This document shows positions 8,294-16,351 of a stretch of DNA of 64,000 nt, piece by piece (the first letter of the stretch is position 1; every line of letters begins with the position of its first letter). The DNA comes from Nitrospinaceae bacterium. GTDB lineage: Bacteria; Nitrospinota; Nitrospinia; Nitrospinales; VA-1. The stretch is taken from assembly GCA_029261655.1 (NCBI GenBank), contig JAJDAY010000005.1, positions 1 through 64,000 of the forward strand, given 5' to 3'. Under the pieces are notes generated by a model. It ran no database searches, was not told the origin of the DNA, and saw only the letters and a list, made by a program, of their open reading frames with translations. The translations under genes were made by a program, and so were the position numbers.

Positions 8294-10276
8294 ATGTTTA
8301 AAAATATTTATTTGCCCGTAGATAATTCAGACTTTTCCAATACCTGCATTGATCTTGCTCTGGAGTTCGCCAAAGCGGGCGGGACGACTGTTACCGCCAG
8401 CCATGTGTATGCGGCTAAAATGCACGATGTCCGCTTTCGGCAAATGGAGAGCGGTCTGCCTGAGGAGTATCAGGACGAACAGGAGCTTGAAAAGCAACGC
8501 AATATCCACGATCAGTTGATCACCAAGGGCATGGAGGTCATCACCGACTCTTATCTCGAAGTGCCTAAAGCCAGATGTAAGGAGGCTAACGTTCCTTTCG
8601 TCGGCAAATCTCTGGAAGGACGAAACTGGATCGAACTGGTTCGTGATATCAAGGAATCCGATTACGATTTAGTTATATTAGGTGCGTTGGGTCTGGGCGC
8701 TATCAGAGACAGTCAAATCGGAACGGTCTCCGAGCGGGTCATCCGCCGGATTCAAACCGATACCCTGGTGGTCAAGCATATTCCCGGCCTGCATGAGGAC
8801 AGACCGTCCAGCGGCAAAATCGTGGTCGCGGTCGATGGCAGTGGTTACGCCTATGGCGGATTGAAAACCGCCATCGAGATGGCTAAAAATCTCAACCGGC
8901 CTTTGGAAGTGATTTCAACTTTTGATCCCTATTTCCATTACGCCATGTTCAACAGTCTGACCGGCGTTCTGACAAAAGAAGCGGGAAAGGTCTTCAAGTT
9001 CGAGCAACAGGAAAAACTGCATGAAGACATCATCGACAAAGGTCTGGCGAAGATTTATCAGGCTCATTTAGAGATATCCCGGAAAATCGTCGAGGAAGAA
9101 GGGCTGGAATGTACCATCCGTCTCCTGGATGGAAAAGTTTTTGAAAAAGTATTGCAGTATGCCAGAGAAGAAAATCCCTTCCTGCTGATTCTGGGGCGGA
9201 TTGGCGTGCACAGCGCACCCGATATGGACATCGGCGGAAATACAGAAAACCTGCTCAGACTGGTGCCTTGCAATGTTTACCTGTCCAGTAAAGTGTTCAA
9301 GCCGCCGATTGAGTTGGAGGCTGAGGAGAGCATTGAATGGACGGCGGAAGCCAAAGAGCGGTTGAAAAAAATTCCGGGCTTTGTTCTGCCCATGGCAACA
9401 AGTGCCATCCTGCGTTATTCTCTGGAAAGAGGGCACAGCATGATCACTTCAAGTGTCATGACAGAAGCTGTGGAAAATATTCTTCCCGCCGGAGCCATGC
9501 AGGCCATGCGACAAATTGGCGAAAACATGCAAAAAGAAGGCATGAACCCGGACAGCCCGGAAGTTCTTGGAAAACTGAAAGAACAAATGATGGAAGCGCA
9601 CACGGGCAAGAGCGCGGAAGAAGTCACTCTCAAATGCACCAGCTGCGGTAGTATTTTGAAAGGCGATGTCGTTCGGTGCGGAGTTTGCGACGCGACCGCG
9701 GAGCGGTTCCTGCCGATTGATAAGGAAGAATTCAAGCCGGACGAAACAGAAGAAAAAGAAGTCACTACTTTTACGACCTTCGATGATGTCGAGGTCAGCT
9801 GGACCCAGGAAGCTCTGGATTTTCTCGAAGAATTTCCTGAAGGGCATGTGCGCCGAAGAGCCCAAGCGCGAATTGAAAAAAATGCCCGGATTCAAAAGAT
9901 AACCGCCATCTCAATAGCGTTCGCCAACAAAACGGTCAATGAAAAAGCCGTAAAGGAAAACGTGAATGGCAACGGGAAGAAAAACGGCAATCCAAAAACC
10001 ATTCAGGAAGTCATGGAGTTTGGTTCGTCATTCGACCGGGAGGATTTCAACTGGTCCAAGGAAGCTCTTGAGCGGTTGGAACGGGTTCCCAAAGGCTTCA
10101 TGCGTGACAACACAGAAGTTCGCGTTATGGGTTATGCCGGGGCCAACGACATCAAGGACATTTCCATTGAAGTCTGTGAAAAAGGCATTGCGGAATCTGT
10201 AAAACTAATGGAAGAAGCCATTGCCAACGGCGCTGGCCTGGACGATTTTCTGCCAAAAAAAGAGGTGGGAGCCTGA
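8294..10276 (+). CDS. tandem universal stress protein fused to PCP_red-like modules and a zinc ribbon
   Basis: A 660-residue multi-domain protein. Residues 1-165 and 173-332 are two Usp (UspA-type) domains, with the second starting 'KIVVAVDGSGYAYGGL'. Residues about 347-395 ('WTAEAKERLKKIPGF', then 'SAILRYSLERG') match the small PCP_red-type helical module otherwise found at the end of light-independent protochlorophyllide reductase subunit B. Cys448, Cys451, Cys462 and Cys465 form a CxxC-x10-CxxC zinc ribbon. Two further weaker copies of the helical module follow at about 501-548 ('VSWTQEALDFLEEFPEGHV') and 585-632 ('FNWSKEALERLERVPKGFM'). No membrane segment or signal peptide. GGGAG precedes the ATG and a strong terminator follows, so it is monocistronic. 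Function unknown; a stress- or redox-sensing role is inference. Confidence 0.85.
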   Translation: MFKNIYLPVDNSDFSNTCIDLALEFAKAGGTTVTASHVYAAKMHDVRFRQMESGLPEEYQDEQELEKQRNIHDQLITKGMEVITDSYLEVPKARCKEANVPFVGKSLEGRNWIELVRDIKESDYDLVILGALGLGAIRDSQIGTVSERVIRRIQTDTLVVKHIPGLHEDRPSSGKIVVAVDGSGYAYGGLKTAIEMAKNLNRPLEVISTFDPYFHYAMFNSLTGVLTKEAGKVFKFEQQEKLHEDIIDKGLAKIYQAHLEISRKIVEEEGLECTIRLLDGKVFEKVLQYAREENPFLLILGRIGVHSAPDMDIGGNTENLLRLVPCNVYLSSKVFKPPIELEAEESIEWTAEAKERLKKIPGFVLPMATSAILRYSLERGHSMITSSVMTEAVENILPAGAMQAMRQIGENMQKEGMNPDSPEVLGKLKEQMMEAHTGKSAEEVTLKCTSCGSILKGDVVRCGVCDATAERFLPIDKEEFKPDETEEKEVTTFTTFDDVEVSWTQEALDFLEEFPEGHVRRRAQARIEKNARIQKITAISIAFANKTVNEKAVKENVNGNGKKNGNPKTIQEVMEFGSSFDREDFNWSKEALERLERVPKGFMRDNTEVRVMGYAGANDIKDISIEVCEKGIAESVKLMEEAIANGAGLDDFLPKKEVGA

Positions 10277-10328
10277 AACTCCTAAACTCAACGTCTCCAC
10301 TTTACTGATTGCGTAGTAAAAATTTTAA

Positions 10329-10374
10329 AAAGCCCCTTGGCTGTTGATGAGAATCAACACGAGGGGCTTTTCTC
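10329..10374 (+). terminator. Rho-independent terminator after the Usp-fusion gene
   Basis: Arms AGCCCCT and AGGGGCT with an inner GTTGAT/ATCAAC stem enclose a short loop and are followed by TTTTCTCTTT. Confidence 0.85.
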
Positions 10375-10468
10375 TTTCACTTTTCTCCGAAAATAGAATA
10401 AAAGTAGATTTCCCGCTGGAAAAGCCTTAGAATAGAGTGTAACTAATTGTTAAATAAAGGTTATTTCT

Positions 10469-10714
10469 ATGCGGACTCTAATCACTCTACTGAGTTTTCC
10501 TGCTTTGGTATGGGCTTACTTCCGCTATCCCATGTTGGGCCAATTCAGCTGGAAATGGTTGATGGGGGCTTTCATTGTATATGGCTTCCTGTTACTCAAA
10601 ATTTGTGTCCGCATGCTGGAGTCGCCCGAAAAATATAGTTTTTTAAGTGGGGGCGTGGGAGGCGGTTCCTTCGATGGCGGCGGTGATTGTGGCGGGGGTG
10701 GAGGAGACTGCTGA
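10469..10714 (+). CDS. small membrane protein with Gly/Cys-rich tail
   Basis: An 81-residue protein I do not recognise by name. Residues 1-20 and about 30-50 are hydrophobic and probably span the membrane; the chain then becomes almost pure glycine with aspartate and ends in 'GGGDCGGGGGDC'. Two cysteines spaced by glycines at the extreme C-terminus could bind metal, form a disulfide or be modified; this is inference. A weak AAAGG precedes the ATG by 8 bases. It stands between a terminator and the lipid-exporter operon, and base usage matches its neighbours. Gly-rich tails of this kind are found at the ends of several unrelated small membrane proteins. Confidence 0.65.
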   Translation: MRTLITLLSFPALVWAYFRYPMLGQFSWKWLMGAFIVYGFLLLKICVRMLESPEKYSFLSGGVGGGSFDGGGDCGGGGGDC

Positions 10715-10824
10715 GAATTCCGGCCATTCAAAAAGTTGTCTCCTTTAAAATAGAGAAAAATAACTAGATTTTTCCCTCCTGATATTGAAATAATCTTTCC
10801 AACTGTAACTCTTGACTGGCCTTC

Positions 10825-12600
10825 ATGTCTTTTACGTTATACAAACGCCTGTTTCAGTATTTAAAGCCCTATCTTCCCAAGGTCATTCTGGCGATTATTT
10901 TTTCCATTATCGTTGGAGCCATTTCAACGTCTCCCATTCCAATCATCCAGAAAACCTTTGACAAAATTTTTGTCGAAAAAGATTTATTCATGCTGAAAGT
11001 GATTCCCCTGGCATTGATCGGGCTCTTTCTTGTCAAGGGTGTGTTAACTTATGCGCAAAACCTGATTATTTTTGGGATCTCCTGGGAACTTGTGGTTTCC
11101 GTTCGGGAAAAACTATTTGCCCACATCCATCGCCTGCCGTTCCTGTTTTTTGAAAATAACGAAACCGGTCATCTCATTTCCAGAATCATTAATGATGTGA
11201 ACATCATGCAATCCACCATCACGCGCCTGATGAAAGAATTCATGCAAAACAGCGCGATGGCGATCGGGTTGTTATTCTGGTTATTTTATTTGAAATGGAA
11301 ATGGGCCATCATCGCTATCATCGTTTTTCCCTTTATGGCGTTTCCCATTTCCAATATTTCCAGAAAGTTGAAAAAGTTCAGTCACAAAGGCCAGGAGATT
11401 CTGGCAAACGTGAACTCCACTATTCTGGAGTCCTTTTCAGGAATAAAAATTGTCCGGGCTTTTGGGCTGGAATCCGTAGAACGGGAAAAATTCGAAAGGC
11501 ACAGCGGAAATTTCCTGAAAGTGATGAAGAAAAATGTGAAGTACGTTGAAATCGTGTCTCCGCTGTTGGAATTTCTGGGGGTGGTGAGCGCGGGCGTTGT
11601 TCTTTGGTATGGAGGAAATCAGGTGTTGACGGGCGAGGTGAGCCAGGGAACGTTTATCGCCTTTGTGGTGGCCATGTTCATGCTTTATGGTCCGGTGAGG
11701 TTGCTATTTAAAATTTATGCGAATATTCAAATTTCCCTTGCCGGAGCCGAACGCGTTTTCGCCATTCTGGACCAGGAAGAAGAAAGAATGGATGAGGGGA
11801 AACAGGAACTCGTTCAGTTCAAGGATCAAATCGAGTTTCAGAAAGTGTCGTTTCGCTATCCATCGAGAGAAACAATGGTGTTGTCAGATATAGATGTGAC
11901 CGTCAAAAAGTCGGAGATCCTGGCCATCGTGGGAATGAGCGGAGCGGGCAAGACGACTTTTGTTGATTTGTTATTCCGTTATTTTAATGTCACTTCCGGA
12001 AAAATTTTAATCGACGGAAAAGATATTCGTGAATACCGTCTCGAGTCACTGCGGCGGAATATGGCTCTGGTCACGCAGGAAACATTTTTATTCAACGATA
12101 CCATTTGGAACAATATCGCGTTCGGGAAAACGGATGCCACGAAGGAAGAAATTTTGCAGGCGGCAAAAGCGGCGCATGTGGATTTTTTCGTAAAACATAT
12201 GGACGATGGATACGATACCATGATCGGCGAACGCGGTGTGAAGCTTTCCGGCGGACAGCGGCAGAGAGTCGCCATTGCCAGGGCCATCTTGAGAGACGCG
12301 CCAATTCTGGTGCTTGACGAGGCCACCTCCGCCCTGGATTCGGAGTCTGAAAAACTGGTTCAGGACGCGTTGCATCACCTGATGGAACATCGAACCACAT
12401 TTGTCATTGCGCATCGGCTGTCCACCATCCAAAATGCGGACCGCATCATTGTCCTGGAAAAAGGCCAAATCGTTGAGTCGGGAACGCATGAACATCTTCT
12501 ATCAAACAGTGGTTTGTACCAAAAATATTTTGAGATGCAGATGTTTAATGTCGATGAAAAAAGTGAGGACCTAAAGGAAATATCCAAAGATGCGATTTAG
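10825..12600 (+). CDS. MsbA-type lipid ABC exporter (fused permease and ATPase)
   Basis: A 591-residue half-transporter: six transmembrane helices in residues 1-310 and a nucleotide-binding domain behind them. Walker A 'GMSGAGKTT' (about 370), the signature 'LSGGQRQR' (about 474), Walker B 'ILVLDEATSALD' and the switch histidine in 'VIAHRLS' are all intact. The N-terminal half resembles MsbA, which flips lipid A-core across the inner membrane. The ATG of oleA lies inside its last codons, so it is translationally coupled to the OleA-OleB pair; that context raises the possibility that it exports another lipid, such as a long-chain olefin or beta-lactone-derived product. MsbA proper remains the conservative call. 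Confidence 0.85.
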   Translation: MSFTLYKRLFQYLKPYLPKVILAIIFSIIVGAISTSPIPIIQKTFDKIFVEKDLFMLKVIPLALIGLFLVKGVLTYAQNLIIFGISWELVVSVREKLFAHIHRLPFLFFENNETGHLISRIINDVNIMQSTITRLMKEFMQNSAMAIGLLFWLFYLKWKWAIIAIIVFPFMAFPISNISRKLKKFSHKGQEILANVNSTILESFSGIKIVRAFGLESVEREKFERHSGNFLKVMKKNVKYVEIVSPLLEFLGVVSAGVVLWYGGNQVLTGEVSQGTFIAFVVAMFMLYGPVRLLFKIYANIQISLAGAERVFAILDQEEERMDEGKQELVQFKDQIEFQKVSFRYPSRETMVLSDIDVTVKKSEILAIVGMSGAGKTTFVDLLFRYFNVTSGKILIDGKDIREYRLESLRRNMALVTQETFLFNDTIWNNIAFGKTDATKEEILQAAKAAHVDFFVKHMDDGYDTMIGERGVKLSGGQRQRVAIARAILRDAPILVLDEATSALDSESEKLVQDALHHLMEHRTTFVIAHRLSTIQNADRIIVLEKGQIVESGTHEHLLSNSGLYQKYFEMQMFNVDEKSEDLKEISKDAI

Positions 12601-13636
12601 CAATGTTTGCGTTGAAGCCGTGGCTCAGCATTTGCCCGACAACGTGGTCACGTCGGAAGATCTGGAAAATAGAATGCGGCCGTTGTACGAGCGGTTGAAA
12701 CTCCCGGTGGGCCGCCTGGAGTTGATGAGTGGGATAAGAGAGCGCAGGTTCTGGAACGAGGGCGTCGTGCCAAGCGAAGTCGGAGCGATCGCCGGAGAAA
12801 AGGTCCTTGAAAAAACCGGCTTTGACCGGTCGCGGATCGGGTGCCTGATCAGCGCTTCTGTCTGTAGAGATTTTTTAGAGCCCGCCACAGCTTCCGTGGT
12901 CCACAATAAGTTGCAGTTGCCAGGGAATGCGGAGGTGCTTGATATATCAAATGCCTGTTTGGGCGTTCTTAATGGAATGGTGCATGTCGCCAATATGATC
13001 GAATTGGGTCACATTGAGGCGGGTCTGGTGGTGGCTGGCGAAAACGGCGGTCCTCTGGTTCACCATACCATTGAAACTCTATTGTCCAAGCCAATGGTCA
13101 CCCGCAAGGAAATTAAATCTTCTTTTGCGTCTCTGACCATCGGGTCCGCTGCTGTGGGAGTGTTGCTGACCCATAAAAAAATTTCCAGAACAGGGCATCG
13201 ACTGTTGGGCGGAGTTTCCTTCGCCGCGAGTCAATTCAACGATCTTTGTCGGGGAAATGATGACAGTGAAAGCACATCCGGCTGGTCGCCCTTGATGGAA
13301 ACGGATGCTGAAACCCTGATGAGAGAAGGTTGCAGGCTTGCGGGGGACACCTGGAACGCTTTCAAGACTATTATGAACTGGAAAAACGAGGATATCGACC
13401 GGGTATTCTGCCATCAGGTGGGGTCCATGCATCGAAAGCTTCTCTATGAAACCATCGGCATGGGTCTTGACAAGGATTTCTCCACGCTGGAAATTCTTGG
13501 CAATACCGGGGCCGCATCTCTCCCCGTCACTTTGGCGATGGGAGAAGACAAAGGGTTTTTGCCGTCCGGCAGCAAAGCGGCTCTGCTTGGAATCGGCAGT
13601 GGACTCAACTGTCTCATGCTTGGCGTTGAGTGGTGA
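12590..13636 (+). CDS. oleA: OleA-like thiolase-superfamily acyl-CoA condensing enzyme
   Basis: A 348-residue condensing enzyme of the FabH/OleA group. OleA joins two fatty acyl-CoAs head to head to give a beta-keto acid, the first step of long-chain olefin synthesis. The active-site triad is Cys123 in 'DISNACLGVLNGM', His275 in 'VFCHQVG' and Asn305 in 'EILGNTGAAS'; Glu97 in 'RDFLEPAT' sits where OleA supplies its additional glutamate, a feature separating it from ordinary FabH. It overlaps the exporter gene by 11 bases and the next gene, an OleB-like hydrolase, by 7. The OleB neighbour is the main reason for preferring OleA over a generic ketoacyl synthase III. Confidence 0.85.
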   Translation: MRFSNVCVEAVAQHLPDNVVTSEDLENRMRPLYERLKLPVGRLELMSGIRERRFWNEGVVPSEVGAIAGEKVLEKTGFDRSRIGCLISASVCRDFLEPATASVVHNKLQLPGNAEVLDISNACLGVLNGMVHVANMIELGHIEAGLVVAGENGGPLVHHTIETLLSKPMVTRKEIKSSFASLTIGSAAVGVLLTHKKISRTGHRLLGGVSFAASQFNDLCRGNDDSESTSGWSPLMETDAETLMREGCRLAGDTWNAFKTIMNWKNEDIDRVFCHQVGSMHRKLLYETIGMGLDKDFSTLEILGNTGAASLPVTLAMGEDKGFLPSGSKAALLGIGSGLNCLMLGVEW

Positions 13637-14520
13637 TCCGTTTTCAGGAATTTGAAGAACTCTATCCTTACAAAGCCCGGTCTTTGGAGTTGGGGGCGCT
13701 GAGTTACAGTTTTCTGGACGAAGGGCAGGGCGAACCGCTGTTGATGCTTCACGGCAATCCTACCTGGTCTTTTTATTATCGTAATCTGGTTCTTGGGTTG
13801 AAAGATAAATACCGGTGCGTGGTCCCGGATCATATTGGTTGCGGGTTTTCTTCCAAACCGTTCAATTATAACTATACCCTGTCGCAACACATCGACAACC
13901 TGGAAGCCCTGGTCGAATCCCTCAACCTTAAAAATATCACGTTGGTTTTACACGATTGGGGCGGCGCCATCGGCATGGGATTCGCTGTCCGTCATCCTGA
14001 AAAAATTGCCCGAATTGTTGTTTTCAACACAGCCGCTTTTTTATCCGATCACATTCCCGCCAGCATCAATTTTTGCCGACGCCCCGTATTGGGTCCGATA
14101 GCCATTCTTCTGTTCAACGCATTTGTCCGTGGCGCTTTATGGAGAGCCTGCGCTCACCCCGAACGATTGACGAGAAAAGTCAGAGAAGGATATTTCGCTC
14201 CCTATAACACCTATGCAAATCGAATGGGAATTTTGCGGTTCATCCAGGACATTCCCATGCATTCCGGTGTGCCAAGTTATTCCGTTGTTAAAAAGATTGA
14301 AGAAAATTTGCAGACGTTTCGGGATCGTCCGATGATGATCGTCTGGGGCAAGCAGGATTTCTGCTTCAACGATCACTTTTTAAATCGTTGGAAAGAATAT
14401 TTTCCTGAAGCGGAAGTTCATGAAGTGGAGGACGCCGGACATTTTGTAGTGGAAGACGCCTACGAGAGAATCATTCCCTGGATGCGCGAGTTCTTGCAAA
14501 AACACCCTTTGACATATTAA
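13630..14520 (+). CDS. oleB: OleB-like alpha/beta hydrolase (beta-lactone decarboxylase / haloalkane dehalogenase fold)
   Basis: A 296-residue alpha/beta hydrolase of the haloalkane dehalogenase superfamily. The nucleophile is Asp109 in 'LVLHDWGGAIGMG', with HGNPTWSF forming the oxyanion region, a candidate acid in 'VWGKQDFCF' and the catalytic histidine in 'VEDAGHFVVEDA' near the C-terminus. In Ole pathways the enzyme of this family decarboxylates a beta-lactone to an alkene. Start is one of two adjacent GTG codons overlapping the oleA stop; tight coupling to oleA supports the OleB call. No oleC (lactone synthetase) or oleD (reductase) follows: the next gene is an unrelated exported protein. 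A dehalogenase-like role is the alternative. Confidence 0.82.
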   Translation: MVIRFQEFEELYPYKARSLELGALSYSFLDEGQGEPLLMLHGNPTWSFYYRNLVLGLKDKYRCVVPDHIGCGFSSKPFNYNYTLSQHIDNLEALVESLNLKNITLVLHDWGGAIGMGFAVRHPEKIARIVVFNTAAFLSDHIPASINFCRRPVLGPIAILLFNAFVRGALWRACAHPERLTRKVREGYFAPYNTYANRMGILRFIQDIPMHSGVPSYSVVKKIEENLQTFRDRPMMIVWGKQDFCFNDHFLNRWKEYFPEAEVHEVEDAGHFVVEDAYERIIPWMREFLQKHPLTY

Positions 14521-14543
14521 AACGGGCATTGTATGTTCATAGA

Positions 14544-14975
14544 ATGACTATCAAGACAAACTTTCTGAAGAGATTTGTTTTTCTTTTAGTGCTTCTCGGG
14601 TTTATCCTTCCCATTAAGGCTCCGGTTTCCTCTGCGAAAGCGAAATTGTGTTGCATGAACAAAGGTCACTGCATGATGGGCATGGAAGCCGAGACTAAAA
14701 TCTCGGTCATGGGGGCTTCAAAGAGCGCCGGGATGATTGCCTGTTGCGAGGATAATTGCGTCTCCTGTTCTGTGACCAGCATCCTTCATTCCAGGACAAA
14801 AATTTCCTCTCAAAATGTAGAGGTGCTTTCGACGCCGGCCCCATTTGCTTTCATCGTTGTGAGCAAAAGTTTATTTGATACCGGGCCACCCAACTTAAGC
14901 AGGCCAGAATTTCGATTAGTTTCCGGTACCCATTCTCCGCCCATCTTCCAGCTCAATTCCATTTTTCTCATTTAG
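14544..14975 (+). CDS. exported Cys-rich small protein, unknown function
   Basis: A 143-residue protein not recognised as a named family. After a short basic start comes a hydrophobic stretch ('FVFLLVLLGFILPIKAP') that reads as a signal peptide or anchor. The mature part has two cysteine groups, 'LCCMNKGHCMMGM' and 'ACCEDNCVSCS', with Met/His residues nearby, which suggests binding of a soft metal such as copper or mercury. The C-terminus 'PPIFQLNSIFLI' is hydrophobic. I use the ATG at 14544 rather than a TTG five codons earlier; neither has a strong ribosome binding site. It heads a run of four same-strand genes ending with an HMA protein and an NHL lipoprotein, so a metal-handling role is inferred from context. 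Confidence 0.6.
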   Translation: MTIKTNFLKRFVFLLVLLGFILPIKAPVSSAKAKLCCMNKGHCMMGMEAETKISVMGASKSAGMIACCEDNCVSCSVTSILHSRTKISSQNVEVLSTPAPFAFIVVSKSLFDTGPPNLSRPEFRLVSGTHSPPIFQLNSIFLI

Positions 14976-15071
14976 TAGCTTCCTTTTTATTTTCGTAAAT
15001 ATTGTTGCGTTCGTTTGCGCGCGTCAATCGATTCTATTCGAAATATTTTATTTAAAAAAGGAAGGTGTTTT

Positions 15072-15974
15072 ATGTCAAGCAATCGCTTGTGCCTTATTTT
15101 AATTTCTATATTAGCTCTATATGCCCTGAAGCCGCATTTCGTTCATGCGCTTCCTATCAACAGTGATGTGGGCCTGACTCCTCATAAAGGAGAGTTTATT
15201 TTCAGAACTCAGGCCAGGTACCTTAGAAAATCGGACGATCCATTAAATCAGGGACGAAGTGTGGATGAAGTGGTGGTTCCTTTTGTCGGGGTTTATGGAT
15301 TCACCGCAAAGTCCTCCGTTCTTGTTAAAGTGCCATTCATATATCGGGAATTGAAAACTGCAGGTGGAGCTTCCAGAAGCGACCACGGAACGGGAGATGT
15401 GAGCTTTCTTGGAAAACACCGGTTTTTTACCCACAATTTTAAAGGCGGTACATCCAGAGTGTCGGCAATCGCGGGTCTCGAGTTGCCCACAGGAGATGAT
15501 AACGCACGGGATTCTCTTGGGCTGTTGCCAAAAGGCATTCAACTGGGTTCAGGATCGGTGGATGTCATCGCGGGGGGGACCTATACCCTGCAAACGTTAG
15601 ATTATGAGTTCGACATGGACCTTCGCTATATTTTTAACAATGAAGCCAACAATTTTGAGTTCGGCGATGTTTTTAAATATAACCTGGCTTATCAAAAAAG
15701 GATATGGCCATCCATTTTGCCGGATAGGGGAATATACAACCAGTGGAATGCGGTGCTGGAACTCAATGGAGTGTATGAAGAAAAAAGTGAATCAGGCGGA
15801 AACGATGTTGCCAGTTCCGGCGGCAATACTGTCTACCTGTCTCCCGGGATTCAGTTTGTCACCAAGCGTGCGGTGGCTGAGTTTTCATTTTTGTATCCGG
15901 TCATCCAAGATTTAAACGGGAGCCAGCTGGAAACGGACTACTCTCTGGCTTTAAGCTTCCGTTACAACTTTTAA
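15072..15974 (+). CDS. outer-membrane beta-barrel protein (transporter-like), function unknown
   Basis: About 300 residues with a signal peptide ('MSSNRLCLILISILALYALKPHFVHALPI') followed by alternating amphipathic strands and a terminal 'YSLALSFRYNF', whose final phenylalanine is the usual Bam-recognition ending of an outer-membrane barrel. The sequence around 'SVLVKVPFIYRELKT' and 'GDVSFLGKHRFF' resembles transporter-like barrels often found beside metal resistance or aromatic degradation genes. The ATG was chosen because GGAAGG lies about 7 bases ahead and the signal peptide starts there; a frame extension 19 codons upstream has neither. It lies 48 bases upstream of the HMA protein gene, suggesting a shared operon and perhaps metal-related export. 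Confidence 0.72.
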   Translation: MSSNRLCLILISILALYALKPHFVHALPINSDVGLTPHKGEFIFRTQARYLRKSDDPLNQGRSVDEVVVPFVGVYGFTAKSSVLVKVPFIYRELKTAGGASRSDHGTGDVSFLGKHRFFTHNFKGGTSRVSAIAGLELPTGDDNARDSLGLLPKGIQLGSGSVDVIAGGTYTLQTLDYEFDMDLRYIFNNEANNFEFGDVFKYNLAYQKRIWPSILPDRGIYNQWNAVLELNGVYEEKSESGGNDVASSGGNTVYLSPGIQFVTKRAVAEFSFLYPVIQDLNGSQLETDYSLALSFRYNF

Positions 15975-16021
15975 AACATTCGGACATTTTTTAATGTCTT
16001 TAAAAATAAGGAATATTTATT

Positions 16022-16351
16022 ATGAATTTCAAAAGAAAATTGTTTGGTTGTTTTTTAATGGTGGCTTTTATAAGTTTATCCGCCTTCCCTCTGTTTGCGG
16101 AAAGTGACACCCAGAAAATAATGATAAAAGTGGAAGGCTTGTACTGCCCCTTTTGCGCTTATGGATTGGAAAAACAATTAAAAAAATTGGATGGATTTAA
16201 AAAGGTGGAGGTGAACCTGAAACATGGGGTCGCCGAATTGTATATTAAGCCTGGAGTGACTGTCACCGATGCGGTCATTCAAACGGCTGTTGAAGATGCA
16301 GGTTTTGATTCCGCAACCATTACGCGTAAGCAAAATGGGGATAATAAGTGA
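16022..16351 (+). CDS. periplasmic heavy-metal-associated (HMA/MerP-like) protein
   Basis: A 109-residue exported protein: signal peptide 'MNFKRKLFGCFLMVAFISLSAFPLFA', then one ferredoxin-like HMA domain. The metal-binding loop reads 'VEGLYCPFCAYGLEKQL', with a CxxC pair corresponding to MxCxxC of MerP and CopZ, and the end 'VEDAGFDSATITRK' is typical of the fold. It probably carries Cu(I), Hg(II) or a similar soft ion in the periplasm. The GTG of the following NHL lipoprotein overlaps its stop codon, so the two are translated together. Which metal is bound cannot be read from the sequence. Confidence 0.85.
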   Translation: MNFKRKLFGCFLMVAFISLSAFPLFAESDTQKIMIKVEGLYCPFCAYGLEKQLKKLDGFKKVEVNLKHGVAELYIKPGVTVTDAVIQTAVEDAGFDSATITRKQNGDNK

